Shown: positions 1 through 8,880 of the stretch, in pieces
Numbering within the stretch: position 1 is the first letter of the stretch
Layout of the letters: each line of letters opens with the position of its first letter
From: Streptomyces sp. NBC_00620
Lineage (GTDB): Bacteria; Actinomycetota; Actinomycetes; Streptomycetales; Streptomycetaceae
Assembly: GCF_026341825.1 (NCBI RefSeq)
Contig: NZ_JAPENY010000002.1
Location: 1,893,001-1,957,000, forward strand
Direction: 5' to 3'
Length of the DNA stretch: 64,000 nt
Notes under the pieces: model-generated
Database searches by the model: none
What the model was told of the DNA's origin: nothing
Seen by the model: only the letters and a program-made list of their open reading frames with translations
Program-made: the position numbers and the translations under genes

Positions 1-1154
1 AGCCGGATGCTCCGGCCCCCCGCGCCCGCCTCGGCGATGAGCTTCTTGGCCTGGGCGGTGTCCTGGGCGCTCAGGTCGGCGAGGCTGGCGTCGTAGTCGC
101 TCTGCGCGGGCGGGATGGCGTAGCCCCCGGGCAGGGCGCCGACGCCGTAGAACGCCTGGCTGAGGATGGCCTTACGGTCGATGGCGAGGTTGATGGCCTT
201 GCGGACCTTGAGCTCGGGGATGCGCCGGGCGTCGATCATCATGATGGCGTTGGCGCTGTACGGCGTCTTGTAGACGGTCACCGAGTCGTCCGCGCGCAGC
301 TGGGAGGCCGCGGAGTACGGGGTGAACTGGGTGGCCGATATGTCGCCGCTGAGCAGCGAGCTGACGATGGTCGACGGGTCCTGGACCTGGCGCAGCACCA
401 GCCGGTCTACGGGCGGTCTGCCGAGCCGGAAGCCGTCGAAGGCCTCCAGGGTGATGGACTGGCCGGAGGTGGCGGCGGAGAAGGCGAAGGGGCCGGTGCC
501 GACGAGGTGCTTGCCGATGTCGGCGCCGTACTTCTTCAGCGCGGCCTTGGAGATGATGCGGCCACCGATGTCGGACAGCTGGCCGAGCGTCGTCCGGTCC
601 GGCTTCTTGAGGACCATCTTGACGGTGAGGTCGTCCGGGGCGGTCAGCGAGGCCACGTTCGCGCCGAGGTCGGACAGCGGCCGGGTGGCGCCCTTGGGAA
701 GTGTCTTGTCGTTCTCGTCGAACTGCCGGCCCAGGCTGGCCAGGACGTCGGCGGAGGTCAGCGTGGTGCCGTCGTGGAACTTGACGCCCTCGCGCAGGGT
801 GAAGGTGTAGGTCAGCTGGTCGCCGGAGATCGTCCAGCTCTTGGCCAGGTCCGGGGTGGGCTCGTTGGTCTCGAAGGAAATGAAGGTCAGGCCCCGGCAG
901 ATGCAGTCGACGGCCATCCAGTCGCCCAACGAGGTGTAGAACGCGGGGTCGTTGACGGCGCTGGTGGCGTCGATGGCGAGCGTCAGGGTGCCGCCCTCGC
1001 CGCTTCCCCCGGCGTCGTCGGCCGCGGCACCGCAGGCGCTCAGCAGGGCGGGGAGCCCGAAACCGACTCCCACTCCGAGGAGCCCCGCACCGCGGAGCAT
1101 GGTGCGGCGGGACACCGCGGGTGATCCATGTGACTGGTCCGGCTGGTCCGGCAT
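1..1154 (-). CDS. Family-5 ABC transporter substrate-binding lipoprotein, partial
   Basis: Extracytoplasmic binding protein of the oligopeptide/nickel (SBP_bac_5) family, cut by the left window edge so that its C-terminus is missing. The protein opens with a twin-arginine segment (SRRTMLRGAGLLG) and a lipobox LSAC, so it is probably a Tat-exported lipoprotein. Family hallmarks follow: the 'DLAKSWTISGDQLTYTFTLR' stretch, 'VKFHDGTTLTSADV' and 'GTGPFAF'. The ATG at 1154 follows a strong AAGGAGGG ribosome site. It lies downstream of the lactonase gene in the same direction but has its own promoter element. Substrate unknown; the permease partners would lie outside the window. Confidence 0.85.
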   Translation of the reverse strand, partial: MPDQPDQSHGSPAVSRRTMLRGAGLLGVGVGFGLPALLSACGAAADDAGGSGEGGTLTLAIDATSAVNDPAFYTSLGDWMAVDCICRGLTFISFETNEPTPDLAKSWTISGDQLTYTFTLREGVKFHDGTTLTSADVLASLGRQFDENDKTLPKGATRPLSDLGANVASLTAPDDLTVKMVLKKPDRTTLGQLSDIGGRIISKAALKKYGADIGKHLVGTGPFAFSAATSGQSITLEAFDGFRLGRPPVDRLVLRQVQDPSTIVSSLLSGDISATQFTPYSAASQLRADDSVTVYKTPYSANAIMMIDARRIPELKVRKAINLAIDRKAILSQAFYGVGALPGGYAIPPAQSDYDASLADLSAQDTAQAKKLIAEAGAGGRSIR

Positions 1155-1187
1155 GTGGCCCTCCTTGGGCACCGATCCTCAAAGAGT

Positions 1188-1214
1188 GGATCTCATATTC
1201 GCGAAATTGGATCC
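1188..1214 (-). promoter_or_regulatory. Tandem GGATCC-type operator, 21-bp spacing, before the binding-protein gene
   Basis: Read on the minus strand, GGATCC sits inside the palindrome ATTGGATCCAAT (1206-1217) and is followed exactly 21 bp later by AGATCC. The same arrangement with the same spacing precedes the neighbouring lactonase gene (2147-2173). Two sites two helical turns apart, 34-60 bp before the start codon, suggest a shared regulator. Its identity is not evident from the window. Confidence 0.5.
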
Positions 1215-1299
1215 AATGTCATGCTCGGTGGTCGCAGATTCCTTCTCGTGTCCCACGCGTTAAAGGCGTGTGAACCGAGCTGTGGGAGCGCGCCGCCCG

Positions 1300-2094
1300 T
1301 CAGCGGTCGTGGCGGCGCATCAACTCCGGCCAGACCACGGGGTCATGACCGGGAACGAGTTCGTAGCCCCGTGCGGCGGCGATGCTCTTGAGCCTGCGGA
1401 TGGGCTCCACCGTCCGCGCAGGATCGACCCCGATGGATGCGCCGATGGCACGCTCGTGCTCGATGTTCTCGGTCAGGTCGGCGGCGTCGAAGGCGAACAC
1501 GAAGCCGCCGCCGTCCGCGAGGTCCACCACGAAACTCTGATGTCCAGGTGTGTGCCCGGCGGTCAGTACGGCGGTCACCCCGGGGGCGATCTCCACGTCC
1601 CCGTCGGCCTGTTGCCAGTCGATACGGGGATCGTCGAAGTCGACCCGGAAGATCGAGTGGCGCTCCACCTCCGGCTGCCCCGAGAGCCCGTAGGCCAGCT
1701 CCGCGCGCTGCACGTGCACCGGCACCCGGCCCGCGAAGTGCTTCAGCCCGCCCGCATGGTCGGCGTGCAGGTGGCTGACGGCGACCGCGTGGATCGAGTC
1801 CATCGCGATGCCGGCCGCGTCAAGGGCTTCCTCCAGCGGCTCGCCCGGGCCGGGCAGGATGGGCCGGTAGGCGGGGGAGCCGTAGAAGCGGCGCCGCAGC
1901 GCGGGGTCCCGGATCAGCGCCGTGTTGAACCCGGTGTCGAGCAGCAGCCAGCCGCCGTCGCACTCCAGGAGAACGGCGGGCACCGGTTCGCGCAGCCGCT
2001 CCTCGTACGGGGCGCCGTGCACCGAAACCGACTTGGGGAGTTCCTCCCAGCCGAGCAGCAGCGGCACGATCCGCCGCACACCTCGTAGTGTCAC
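1300..2094 (-). CDS. Metallo-beta-lactamase-fold hydrolase, N-acyl-homoserine-lactonase-like
   Basis: Zinc hydrolase of the MBL fold, about 264 residues. The HxHxDH site is clear (SHLHADHAGG), followed by 'TAGHTPGHQS' with the third metal histidine, a bridging aspartate in 'FAFDAADLTEN', and a late 'VPGHDP' histidine. This set and the length match the AiiA/AttM lactonase branch, which opens lactone rings of acyl-homoserine lactones or gamma-lactones. GTG at 2094 is preferred because GGGAG lies 8 nt upstream; an in-frame ATG at 2154 would add 20 residues but overlaps the operator. The gene is co-oriented with the family-5 binding protein and shares its upstream element. The actual substrate could be a gamma-butyrolactone or an unrelated ester. 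Confidence 0.8.
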   Translation of the reverse strand: MTLRGVRRIVPLLLGWEELPKSVSVHGAPYEERLREPVPAVLLECDGGWLLLDTGFNTALIRDPALRRRFYGSPAYRPILPGPGEPLEEALDAAGIAMDSIHAVAVSHLHADHAGGLKHFAGRVPVHVQRAELAYGLSGQPEVERHSIFRVDFDDPRIDWQQADGDVEIAPGVTAVLTAGHTPGHQSFVVDLADGGGFVFAFDAADLTENIEHERAIGASIGVDPARTVEPIRRLKSIAAARGYELVPGHDPVVWPELMRRHDR

Positions 2095-2146
2095 GTGTAA
2101 CTCCCTGCTGGTAGACAGGATCAGGCACCAGGAGAACTGGACTTCA

Positions 2147-2173
2147 GGATCCATAATCTAGATATTTGGATCC
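2147..2173 (-). promoter_or_regulatory. Tandem GGATCC operator, 21-bp spacing, before the lactonase gene
   Basis: Two GGATCC hexamers (2147-2152 and 2168-2173) are exactly 21 bp apart. The distal copy is embedded in TTTGGATCCCAAA (2165-2177). It lies 53-79 bp upstream of the chosen GTG. The spacing and the AA/TT flanks match the element at 1188-1214, so both genes probably answer to one regulator. Confidence 0.5.
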
Positions 2174-2261
2174 CAAAATGGGTTGCCGACAAGTAACAAC
2201 GCCCGCACACGGCAAACGCCTCCGTGCCCCGGGGGAGCGGGGGCACGGAGGCGAGCGATGA

Positions 2262-4337
2262 CTACGACGCGGTCTGGCCGCTCACGTCGGTGATCCTCCA
2301 CCGTTGGTTGGACCCGGAGTTCGGGATCCACATCGTGACGGCGGATCCGTCGGCGGTGGCCTGTCCGCCCACTTCAAGGAGCCTGCCGGTGGCGGCGTTG
2401 ACCAGGGTGAAGGTGCCGTCGCCGGTTGTCGACGCGATCCACTGGACGGCCTTGTCGCACGGGCCGGTATCCGCTTCCAGTACCGGGGCGCCGTCACGAA
2501 CCGCCAGGCGCTTTCCTTCCGTCGGGTTGGTGACCACGTACCGCTGCCGGTTGCCGGTGTCGCCGCCGATCGGGCGCAGCTGCCACTGCTGACCGGTGCC
2601 GGCCGCATCCGAGCCCGCGGTCCTGATGACCAACTTGGTGCCGTCGGCCGCCACGGTGAGCGCCTTGCCGCTCTGCACGCCGGTCAGCTCGTAGGTGTGG
2701 CCCTTCCGCAGCAGGGCGGCATCCTTCGCCACGCCCGACACGCCCTTGACGAGGAAGGAGGTCACGGACTGCGCGGGCACGGTGATGGTGGCCTGCCGGC
2801 CGCTGACCGCGACGGGGGTCTGCCGCGCGAGCTTGCCGTCGGCGCTCGTCACGACGGGCGTCACGGTGGCGTTGCGGGCGATGTGACCGAACTTGGACAG
2901 GTCGATCGTGACCGCGCGGGACTCCGTGGTGCTGTTGACGTGGACGACGGTCGCCGCGTTGCCCTTCTTGGCGACCGCGGCGGTGCTGGAGGTGTCGTCG
3001 GTCTTGATCAGCCGGTCGCCGGGCTTGATGAAGTGCGTGAAGTTGCGGGCGGTGTCGAACTTCGTGTTGGTGTAGATCGGGCAGGTGGCCAGGGTGTCCG
3101 CGGAGGTGCAGCTGAACGACAGCTGGACGCTGCCCCAGTTGCCGCCCTTGGCCGACTCCCCGCCGGGCTTCATGTTGTCGTAGTCCTCGACGGGCTGCCA
3201 GAACACCCAGGCCTTGGGCTCGAGTTCACGCAGGTCGTTGACCATCTGCTGGGCAAGGCCGAGACCCGGCCGCATGTCCGTGAAGCTCTGCCCGTCGCCC
3301 CAGTCGCCCTCGACCTCGCTCATCCACAGCGGCTTGTCCGCCGCCTTGGCCAGGTCGCGCACGGTGGTGCGCTGACCGGTGCCGTAGGTGTGGACGTTCA
3401 TCTGGCCGACGAGATCGCGTACTTCCTGGGGGTAGCTGTTCCAGTTCTGCGCGAAGAGGCTGGAGTTGGTCTCGTCCATCGCGGAGATGTCCGTGCCGGT
3501 CTTCGCCTTCTTGAGGGCGGGAGCCAGCGCGTCGATGACCTTCTGCTGGAGCTCGGGGCCGATGTGAGCCCCTTCCTGACGGCCGCCGACGGGCCGGCCG
3601 TCGGCACCCAGACGCGTGCTCCAGTAACCCGTGTTGGGCTCGTTGAACGGGTCGAGGGTGTCGACCTTGATGCCGTGCGCCTTCTCCAGCAGTTTGGTCG
3701 CGCCCGCCAGATAGGCGGCGAAGTCGTCGACGGAGTCGGCCTTGAGCTGGTCGGCGTTGGCGTTGAACCCGCCTGACACATAACCGCTGTTGGTCATGAA
3801 CCAGGGCGGCGAGTTGCTGAACGTCTCCCAGTGGGTGATGTCCTTCTTGATCCGGTCCACCCACCAGCGCTGCGTGGCATCGGCGTCCGGGTTCCAGTCG
3901 GCCGCGTCGTCCGCGCTCCACCAGTCGGTGTCCTCACGCGTGGTGCCCGCCGGGGCCTGCCACCAGCCCTCGACCGCTCCGCCGGCGCGCAGGTAGTCCT
4001 GCACGTCCGGTGCGTTGCCGCCGCCTATGTTGTAGCGGGCGATGTTGAGCGCGAGGCCGTCGTCGCCGAAGAGGAGGTCGGCCAGCTTCTCCCGGATCTC
4101 CGGCGGGTAGTCGCCGGTCGCGTTGGCGAACCAGACCAGGCTGGTGCCCCAGCCCTCGAAGCTCTCCGCCTTGTACGAGGGGTCGGGCTGGACGGTGACG
4201 GCGGCCGCCGCCACCGTCTCCGCGCTCGTCGGTGGGGCGGTGACCAGGGCGGCCCCGGTGGCCAGTGCGGTGACTCCGATGGTTCCCAGTAGCCGTCTTG
4301 TGCGGGTACGGCGTGCCAAGGTGTGCTCCCAACTCAT
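2262..4337 (-). CDS. Secreted GH30 endo-beta-1,6-galactanase-like glycosidase with ricin/CBM13 domain
   Basis: Extracellular glycoside hydrolase of about 691 residues. An Arg-rich n-region, a hydrophobic stretch and an Ala-rich cleavage zone form a signal peptide. The (beta/alpha)8 domain contains 'ESFEGWGTSLVW', the acid/base Glu in 'DPFNEPNTGYW' (about residue 233) and the nucleophile in 'WMSEVEGDW' (about 341), as in GH30. A beta-sandwich follows, then a ricin-type (CBM13) lectin domain from about 550 to the end. The same architecture is known for Streptomyces endo-beta-1,6-galactanase. ATG at 4337 lacks a good ribosome site; TTG at 4319 has GGGAG 6 nt upstream and would still encode the full signal peptide, so it may be the true start. 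It is the last gene of the galactan operon. Confidence 0.82.
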   Translation of the reverse strand: MSWEHTLARRTRTRRLLGTIGVTALATGAALVTAPPTSAETVAAAAVTVQPDPSYKAESFEGWGTSLVWFANATGDYPPEIREKLADLLFGDDGLALNIARYNIGGGNAPDVQDYLRAGGAVEGWWQAPAGTTREDTDWWSADDAADWNPDADATQRWWVDRIKKDITHWETFSNSPPWFMTNSGYVSGGFNANADQLKADSVDDFAAYLAGATKLLEKAHGIKVDTLDPFNEPNTGYWSTRLGADGRPVGGRQEGAHIGPELQQKVIDALAPALKKAKTGTDISAMDETNSSLFAQNWNSYPQEVRDLVGQMNVHTYGTGQRTTVRDLAKAADKPLWMSEVEGDWGDGQSFTDMRPGLGLAQQMVNDLRELEPKAWVFWQPVEDYDNMKPGGESAKGGNWGSVQLSFSCTSADTLATCPIYTNTKFDTARNFTHFIKPGDRLIKTDDTSSTAAVAKKGNAATVVHVNSTTESRAVTIDLSKFGHIARNATVTPVVTSADGKLARQTPVAVSGRQATITVPAQSVTSFLVKGVSGVAKDAALLRKGHTYELTGVQSGKALTVAADGTKLVIRTAGSDAAGTGQQWQLRPIGGDTGNRQRYVVTNPTEGKRLAVRDGAPVLEADTGPCDKAVQWIASTTGDGTFTLVNAATGRLLEVGGQATADGSAVTMWIPNSGSNQRWRITDVSGQTAS

Positions 4338-4377
4338 AGATGGTCGCTTCAACGGACCGCCGTGCCCCACGGGCACA

Positions 4378-4395
4378 GGGCACGACGGTGTGCCC
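4378..4395. other. Small hairpin between GH42 and GH30 genes
   Basis: GGGCAC (4378-4383) and GTGCCC (4390-4395) pair around a 6-nt loop in the short gap between the two glycosidase genes. It may stabilise or partly terminate the operon mRNA so that GH30 is made in a different amount. Weak evidence. Confidence 0.25.
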
Positions 4396-4409
4396 CTCGG
4401 ATCAGGGGG

Positions 4410-6452
4410 TCAGAGGGCGGGCTGTCGCAGTACGGCGACCTCCCGCGGCGGCAGAACGAGCGCACCGTCGGCATCCGCGCGGCCGACCAGCACGTCCCCG
4501 GCGAGCCCGGGCAGCGGCACCGGCTCGTCGGTCCGGTTGACCAGGAAGAGATAGCGGCTGCCGCTGCCGCTCCGTACGGCCAACTCGACGCGTCCTTGGG
4601 CGACTTCGGGCAGTTCGCTGTGCACGCCCGCGTGGGCGAGCAGCCCCGGCAGCAGGCCGGTCAGGCCGTCCGCGCCGAGCCGGGTGGAGATGTACGCGGC
4701 CGAACCCCCGCCCACCGCACGGCGGGTGATCGCGGGGCGCCCGGCGTACGTACCGCTGCGGTAGTGGGCCAGCACCTCCGCCTCGGGGTCGGTGACGCTG
4801 ATCCGGTCGGTCCACAGGGTGCCGGTGGCAGCGCTGTCGAGTTCGACCGATTCGCCGTCGAGCAGCGGACCGAACTCCTCGATGCGGATGCCGAGCAGGT
4901 CGCGCAGGGCTCCGGGGTAACCGCCGAGCCAGATGTGGTCGTTCTCGTCGACGACGCCGGAGAAGTACGTGGTGACCAGGTGGCCGCCGTGCTCGACGTA
5001 CCGCGTGAGTTCCTTGGCCAGCGCCGCGGGGACCATGTGCAGCACGGGTGCGATCAGCAGCTCGTAGCGGCCGAGGTCGGCCTGCGCGGTGACGACGTCG
5101 GCCCGGATGCCGAGGGCGAGGAGGGCGGAGTACCAGTCGAGCCCCTCCCGGCGGTAGTCGAGGAGGGCGGTGGGGTGGGAGTCCTGCTCGCTCGCCCACC
5201 ACGACTCCCAGTCGAAGACGATTCCGACGCGGGCCGGCTCACGCTCGGTCCCGGCGACCGGAGCCAGCGTCCGCAGGGTCTGCCCGAGGCCGGTCACCGC
5301 GCGGAAGACGTCGCTGTCGGATCCGGCGTGGGGCACCATCGCCGAGTGGTACTTCTCGGCGCCGGCCGCCGACTGGCGCCACTGGAAGAAGCACACGGCG
5401 TCGGCGCCGTGCGCGACGTGCACCAGCGAGTCACGGGCCAGGTCGCCCGGGCGCTTGGCCACGTTGACGGGCTGCCAGTTGACGGCGCTGGTGGAGTGCT
5501 CCATGAGGAACCACGGGTGTCCGCCGGAGATGCCGCTGACGAGGTTGGCGGAGAAGGAGAGCTCGTCCCGGTCCTGGGGGCCGGGCATGACGTAGTGGTC
5601 GTTGGAGACGAAGTCGATCTCGCCCGCCCAGTCGGCGTAGTTCATGCCCTTCGTGCCGCCCATCACCATGAAGTTCGTGGTGACCGGAACCCCGGGCGTG
5701 ATCTCGCGCAGCAGGTCCCGCTCCGCGCGCAGATGCTCCTTCAGCGCGTCGGAGGAGAAGCGCTTGAAGTCCAGCTGCTGCGTGGGGTTCGGGTGGGAGG
5801 CGGCAAGACGGGGCGGCAGTATCTGCTCCCAGTCGCTGTACTTCTGGGACCAGAACGCGGTGCCCCAGGCGTGGTTGAGGCCTTCGAGCGTGGTGTAGCG
5901 GGCGCGCAGCCAGTCGCGGAAGGCGCGGGCCGCGTCGTCGGAGTAGTCGTAGACGTTGTGGCAGCCCAGCTCGTTGGAGACGTGCCAGGCCACCAGCGCG
6001 GGATGGTTCGCGTACCGCTCGGCCATCTTCCGCACCAGGCGCAGCGCGTGGGTGCGGAAGACGGGCGAGGTGGGACGCCAGTGCTGCCGCGCCCCCGGCC
6101 ACACCGTCTCACCGGAGGCGGTCACCGGGAGTATCTCCGGGTGTGCCGTGGTGAGCCAGGGCGGCGGGGACGCGGTGGCGGTGGCCAGATCGACCCCGAT
6201 GCCGCCCGCGTGCAGCAGGTCCATGACCTCGTCGAGCCACCCGAAGTCCCACTCGTCCTGGGCCGGCTGGATGCGGGCCCAGGAGAAGATCCCCACGGAG
6301 ACGACGTTGACGCCGGCTTCGCGCATCAGCCGTACGTCCTCCTCCCACACCTCACGAGGCCACTGCTCGGGGTTGTAGTCGGCGCCGTAGGCGAGGCGGG
6401 GGGTGGCGTCACCGTCCGGCCCGTGCAGCTGGGACAGGAGGGTGGAGATCAT
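4410..6452 (-). CDS. GH42 beta-galactosidase
   Basis: Intracellular beta-galactosidase of family GH42, 680 residues, the usual full length. The N-terminal TIM barrel starts with 'LAYGADYNPEQWP'. The acid/base Glu is in 'VAWHVSNELG' (E161) and the nucleophile in 'PWFLMEHS' (E318). A trimerisation domain and a small beta-domain follow. No signal peptide is visible. ATG at 6452 has GGAAGGA upstream. It sits between the sugar-binding protein and the secreted galactanase genes, so it probably trims imported galacto-oligosaccharides to galactose. Confidence 0.9.
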   Translation of the reverse strand: MISTLLSQLHGPDGDATPRLAYGADYNPEQWPREVWEEDVRLMREAGVNVVSVGIFSWARIQPAQDEWDFGWLDEVMDLLHAGGIGVDLATATASPPPWLTTAHPEILPVTASGETVWPGARQHWRPTSPVFRTHALRLVRKMAERYANHPALVAWHVSNELGCHNVYDYSDDAARAFRDWLRARYTTLEGLNHAWGTAFWSQKYSDWEQILPPRLAASHPNPTQQLDFKRFSSDALKEHLRAERDLLREITPGVPVTTNFMVMGGTKGMNYADWAGEIDFVSNDHYVMPGPQDRDELSFSANLVSGISGGHPWFLMEHSTSAVNWQPVNVAKRPGDLARDSLVHVAHGADAVCFFQWRQSAAGAEKYHSAMVPHAGSDSDVFRAVTGLGQTLRTLAPVAGTEREPARVGIVFDWESWWASEQDSHPTALLDYRREGLDWYSALLALGIRADVVTAQADLGRYELLIAPVLHMVPAALAKELTRYVEHGGHLVTTYFSGVVDENDHIWLGGYPGALRDLLGIRIEEFGPLLDGESVELDSAATGTLWTDRISVTDPEAEVLAHYRSGTYAGRPAITRRAVGGGSAAYISTRLGADGLTGLLPGLLAHAGVHSELPEVAQGRVELAVRSGSGSRYLFLVNRTDEPVPLPGLAGDVLVGRADADGALVLPPREVAVLRQPAL

Positions 6453-6502
6453 GGTGGTCCTTCCGGTGTTTCGCGCGGGGGAGGCGTGCGGGCGTACGTC
6501 GA

Positions 6503-7840
6503 CTACTCGACGGTGAAGCCCTGCTCCTTGCCGTACTTGATGGAGGCGTCCTGCCAGGACTTCAGGCCGTCGATGAGCTTCGTGTCGGAGATGTACGCCT
6601 TGCCGACGGTGTCATTGAAGATCGAGTTGGCGTACTGCTGGAAGGGCAGGTACGACCAGTCGGCGGCGACGTTGGCCGCGGAGTCGGCGAAGATCTCGTT
6701 GGCCTTCTGCCCGCCGAAGTACTCGAACTCCTTGTTCTGGAACGCGGAGGCCTGCAGTTCCGCCTTGGTCGCCGGGAAGGCGCCCTCGTCGATGCGGGTC
6801 TGCACGCCGGCGCCGGAGTTGGCGTACTCGACGAAGGCGTAGGCGAGTTCCTTGTTCTTGCCCAGCGTGGGCAGGGCCAGGGAGCTGCCGCCGTTCTCCG
6901 CGCTCGCCTTGTCGCCCTTGGTCCACTGCGGCATCGGAGCCGCGCGCCAGTCGCCGGCGGCGTTCGGCACGCCGGTGACGAAGTTGGCGGGCATCCAGGC
7001 GCCCGTGGTCAGGGTGGCGATGGTGCCGTCACCGAGACCCTTGTACCAGTCGTCGGTCCAGCCGTTGATCGGCGAGACGAGCTTCTCGTCGATGAGCTGC
7101 TGCCAGGTGTCGGTGTACTTCTTGGCGCCCGCGTCGTCGAAGTTGATCGTCACCTTGGTGCCGTCGACCTTGTAGGGGCGCGAACCGGCCTGCCACAGCA
7201 TGCTGGTGGTGAAGCCCGCGTCGCCGGCGTCGTTGGCGATGTAGACCTTGGGGTCGGCCTTGTGCAGCTTGCGGGCCGCGTCGACGTACTCGTCCCAGGT
7301 GGTCGGGACCGCGATCTTGTACTTGTCGAAGACCTTCTTGTTGTAGAACATCGCCATCGGGCCGGAGTCCATCGGCAGGCCATAGACCTTGTCACCGTCG
7401 CTCACGGCGTTCCACGGACCCGGGGTGTACTTGGAGGCGAGCTTGTCGGCGCCGTACGGGGCCAGGTCGCTGAGGCCCTTGGTGAGGGAGTACTGGCTCA
7501 GCGCGAAGTACTCGACCTGCGCGATGTCGGGCACGCCCTTCCCGGCCGAGATGGCGTTCGACAGGGCGGTGTAGTGCTTGTCGCCGGACCGCTCGCTGAC
7601 GAGGTTGATCTTGACCTTGGGGTACTTCTTCTGGAAGTCGGCGGCAACCGTCTTGAGCGTGGGCTCCCAGGCCCAGACCGTGACCGTGCCGCCCTTCTTG
7701 AGGGCCGCCTGGATGTCCGAGGCGGAGACCGGCCCCTGGCTGGAGCTGTCGTCGTCGGAGCCGCCGCAGGCGGTCGCTCCCAGGGCGAGGACGGAGAGGA
7801 GGGCGATGCCGCGCATCAGGCGGCGAGTCGTTCTGCGCAT
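6503..7840 (-). CDS. Carbohydrate ABC transporter substrate-binding lipoprotein
   Basis: Family-1 (maltose-binding type) solute-binding protein, 445 residues. A signal peptide ends in the lipobox LGATACGG, so it is anchored by a diacylated cysteine. Typical segments are 'TVTVWAWEPTLKTVAADFQKK', 'GKGVPDIAQVEYFALSQY' and 'GLPMDSGPMAMFYNKKVFDKYKI'. The two matching permeases lie immediately upstream in the same operon. No ATPase is encoded here, as is common in Streptomyces, where a shared MsiK-type ATPase serves many sugar importers. Predicted ligand: galacto-oligosaccharides released by the GH30 enzyme (inferred from context). Confidence 0.9.
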   Translation of the reverse strand: MRRTTRRLMRGIALLSVLALGATACGGSDDDSSSQGPVSASDIQAALKKGGTVTVWAWEPTLKTVAADFQKKYPKVKINLVSERSGDKHYTALSNAISAGKGVPDIAQVEYFALSQYSLTKGLSDLAPYGADKLASKYTPGPWNAVSDGDKVYGLPMDSGPMAMFYNKKVFDKYKIAVPTTWDEYVDAARKLHKADPKVYIANDAGDAGFTTSMLWQAGSRPYKVDGTKVTINFDDAGAKKYTDTWQQLIDEKLVSPINGWTDDWYKGLGDGTIATLTTGAWMPANFVTGVPNAAGDWRAAPMPQWTKGDKASAENGGSSLALPTLGKNKELAYAFVEYANSGAGVQTRIDEGAFPATKAELQASAFQNKEFEYFGGQKANEIFADSAANVAADWSYLPFQQYANSIFNDTVGKAYISDTKLIDGLKSWQDASIKYGKEQGFTVE

Positions 7841-7919
7841 GGTGCTTCCACTTCTTCGTGGGCGGGACAGGGCGAGGGTGAATGAGGTGCGGTTGAAGCG
7901 GTGTGGGGCCTGAGGGTGG

Positions 7920-8876
7920 TTATTCCTTGACGCTTCCGGCGGCGAGCCCGGACTGCCAGAACCTCTGCAGCAGCAGGAACGCGGCGATCAGCGGCACGAT
8001 GGTGAGCAGCGAACCGGTGATCACCAGGTTGAAGATCACGTCGCCGCCGATCGTCTGGGCCTGGTTGTTCCAGGCGTCCAGGCCCAGGGTCAGGGGGTAC
8101 CAGTTCGGATCCTTGAGCATGATCAGCGGCAGGAAGTAGTTGTTCCAGGTCGCGACCGTGGTGAACAGCAGGACGGTCACGGTGCCTGGGGCGAGCAGCG
8201 GCATGGCGACCTGGAAGAAGGTGCGCACCTCGCCCGCTCCGTCGATGCGGGCGGCCTCGAGCAGTTCGACGGGGATGGCCTCGGTCGCGAAGACCCACAT
8301 GAGGTACAGGCCGAAGGGCGAGACCAGCGAGGGGATGATGACCGCCCACGGGGTGTCGGTCAGGCCCATCTTGCTGAACATCAGGAAGGTGGGCACCGCG
8401 AGGGCGGTTCCCGGGACGGCGACGGCACCGATGACCACGGCGAAGACGGCGCGCTTTCCGGGGAAGTTGAACTTCGCGAGTGCGTAACCGCCCAGGATCG
8501 CCAGGAGGGTTGCGCCGCCGGCGCCGAGTACGACGTACAGCAGGGTGTTCAGCAGCCAGCGGACGAAGATGCCGTCGTGGTACGTGAACGTCTGGCTGAT
8601 GTTGTCCCAGAGGGCGAAGTCGTTGCTGAACCACAGTCCGGAGGAGTTGGCCAGTCCGTCCATGGTCTTGGTGGCGCTGATGACCAGCCACACCAGGGGC
8701 ACCACGGTGTAGAGCAGGATCAGGCCGGTGAGCACGGTCAGCAGCACACTGCGCTTGCGGCGCCCGGGGGTGTGCTTGCGGGGCGTGCGCAGTCGGGGCG
8801 CGCTCTTGGTGGCGCCGGCGGCCGGGACGGATGCGGACTGGGAAGCGGTGGTGACAGGGCTGCTCGTGCTGCTCAT
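7920..8876 (-). CDS. MalG-type sugar ABC transporter permease
   Basis: Inner-membrane permease of the MalG/binding-protein-dependent family, about 318 residues with six predicted membrane spans. The EAA loop is 'IPVELLEAARIDGAGEVRTFFQVAMPLLAPG'-like (motif spans about 8203-8275). ATG at 8876 follows AAGGGAG and lies 4 nt after the stop of the partner permease gene. A longer reading from 8918 would overlap that gene and is unlikely. It pairs with the MalF-type protein and the family-1 binding protein. Confidence 0.9.
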   Translation of the reverse strand: MSSTSSPVTTASQSASVPAAGATKSAPRLRTPRKHTPGRRKRSVLLTVLTGLILLYTVVPLVWLVISATKTMDGLANSSGLWFSNDFALWDNISQTFTYHDGIFVRWLLNTLLYVVLGAGGATLLAILGGYALAKFNFPGKRAVFAVVIGAVAVPGTALAVPTFLMFSKMGLTDTPWAVIIPSLVSPFGLYLMWVFATEAIPVELLEAARIDGAGEVRTFFQVAMPLLAPGTVTVLLFTTVATWNNYFLPLIMLKDPNWYPLTLGLDAWNNQAQTIGGDVIFNLVITGSLLTIVPLIAAFLLLQRFWQSGLAAGSVKE

Positions 8877-8880
8877 TGGG

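Noticed and set aside
4323..6842. 839-residue plus-strand frame across the GH42 gene
   Set aside because: Antisense to a GH42 gene with both catalytic glutamates; no recognisable domain.
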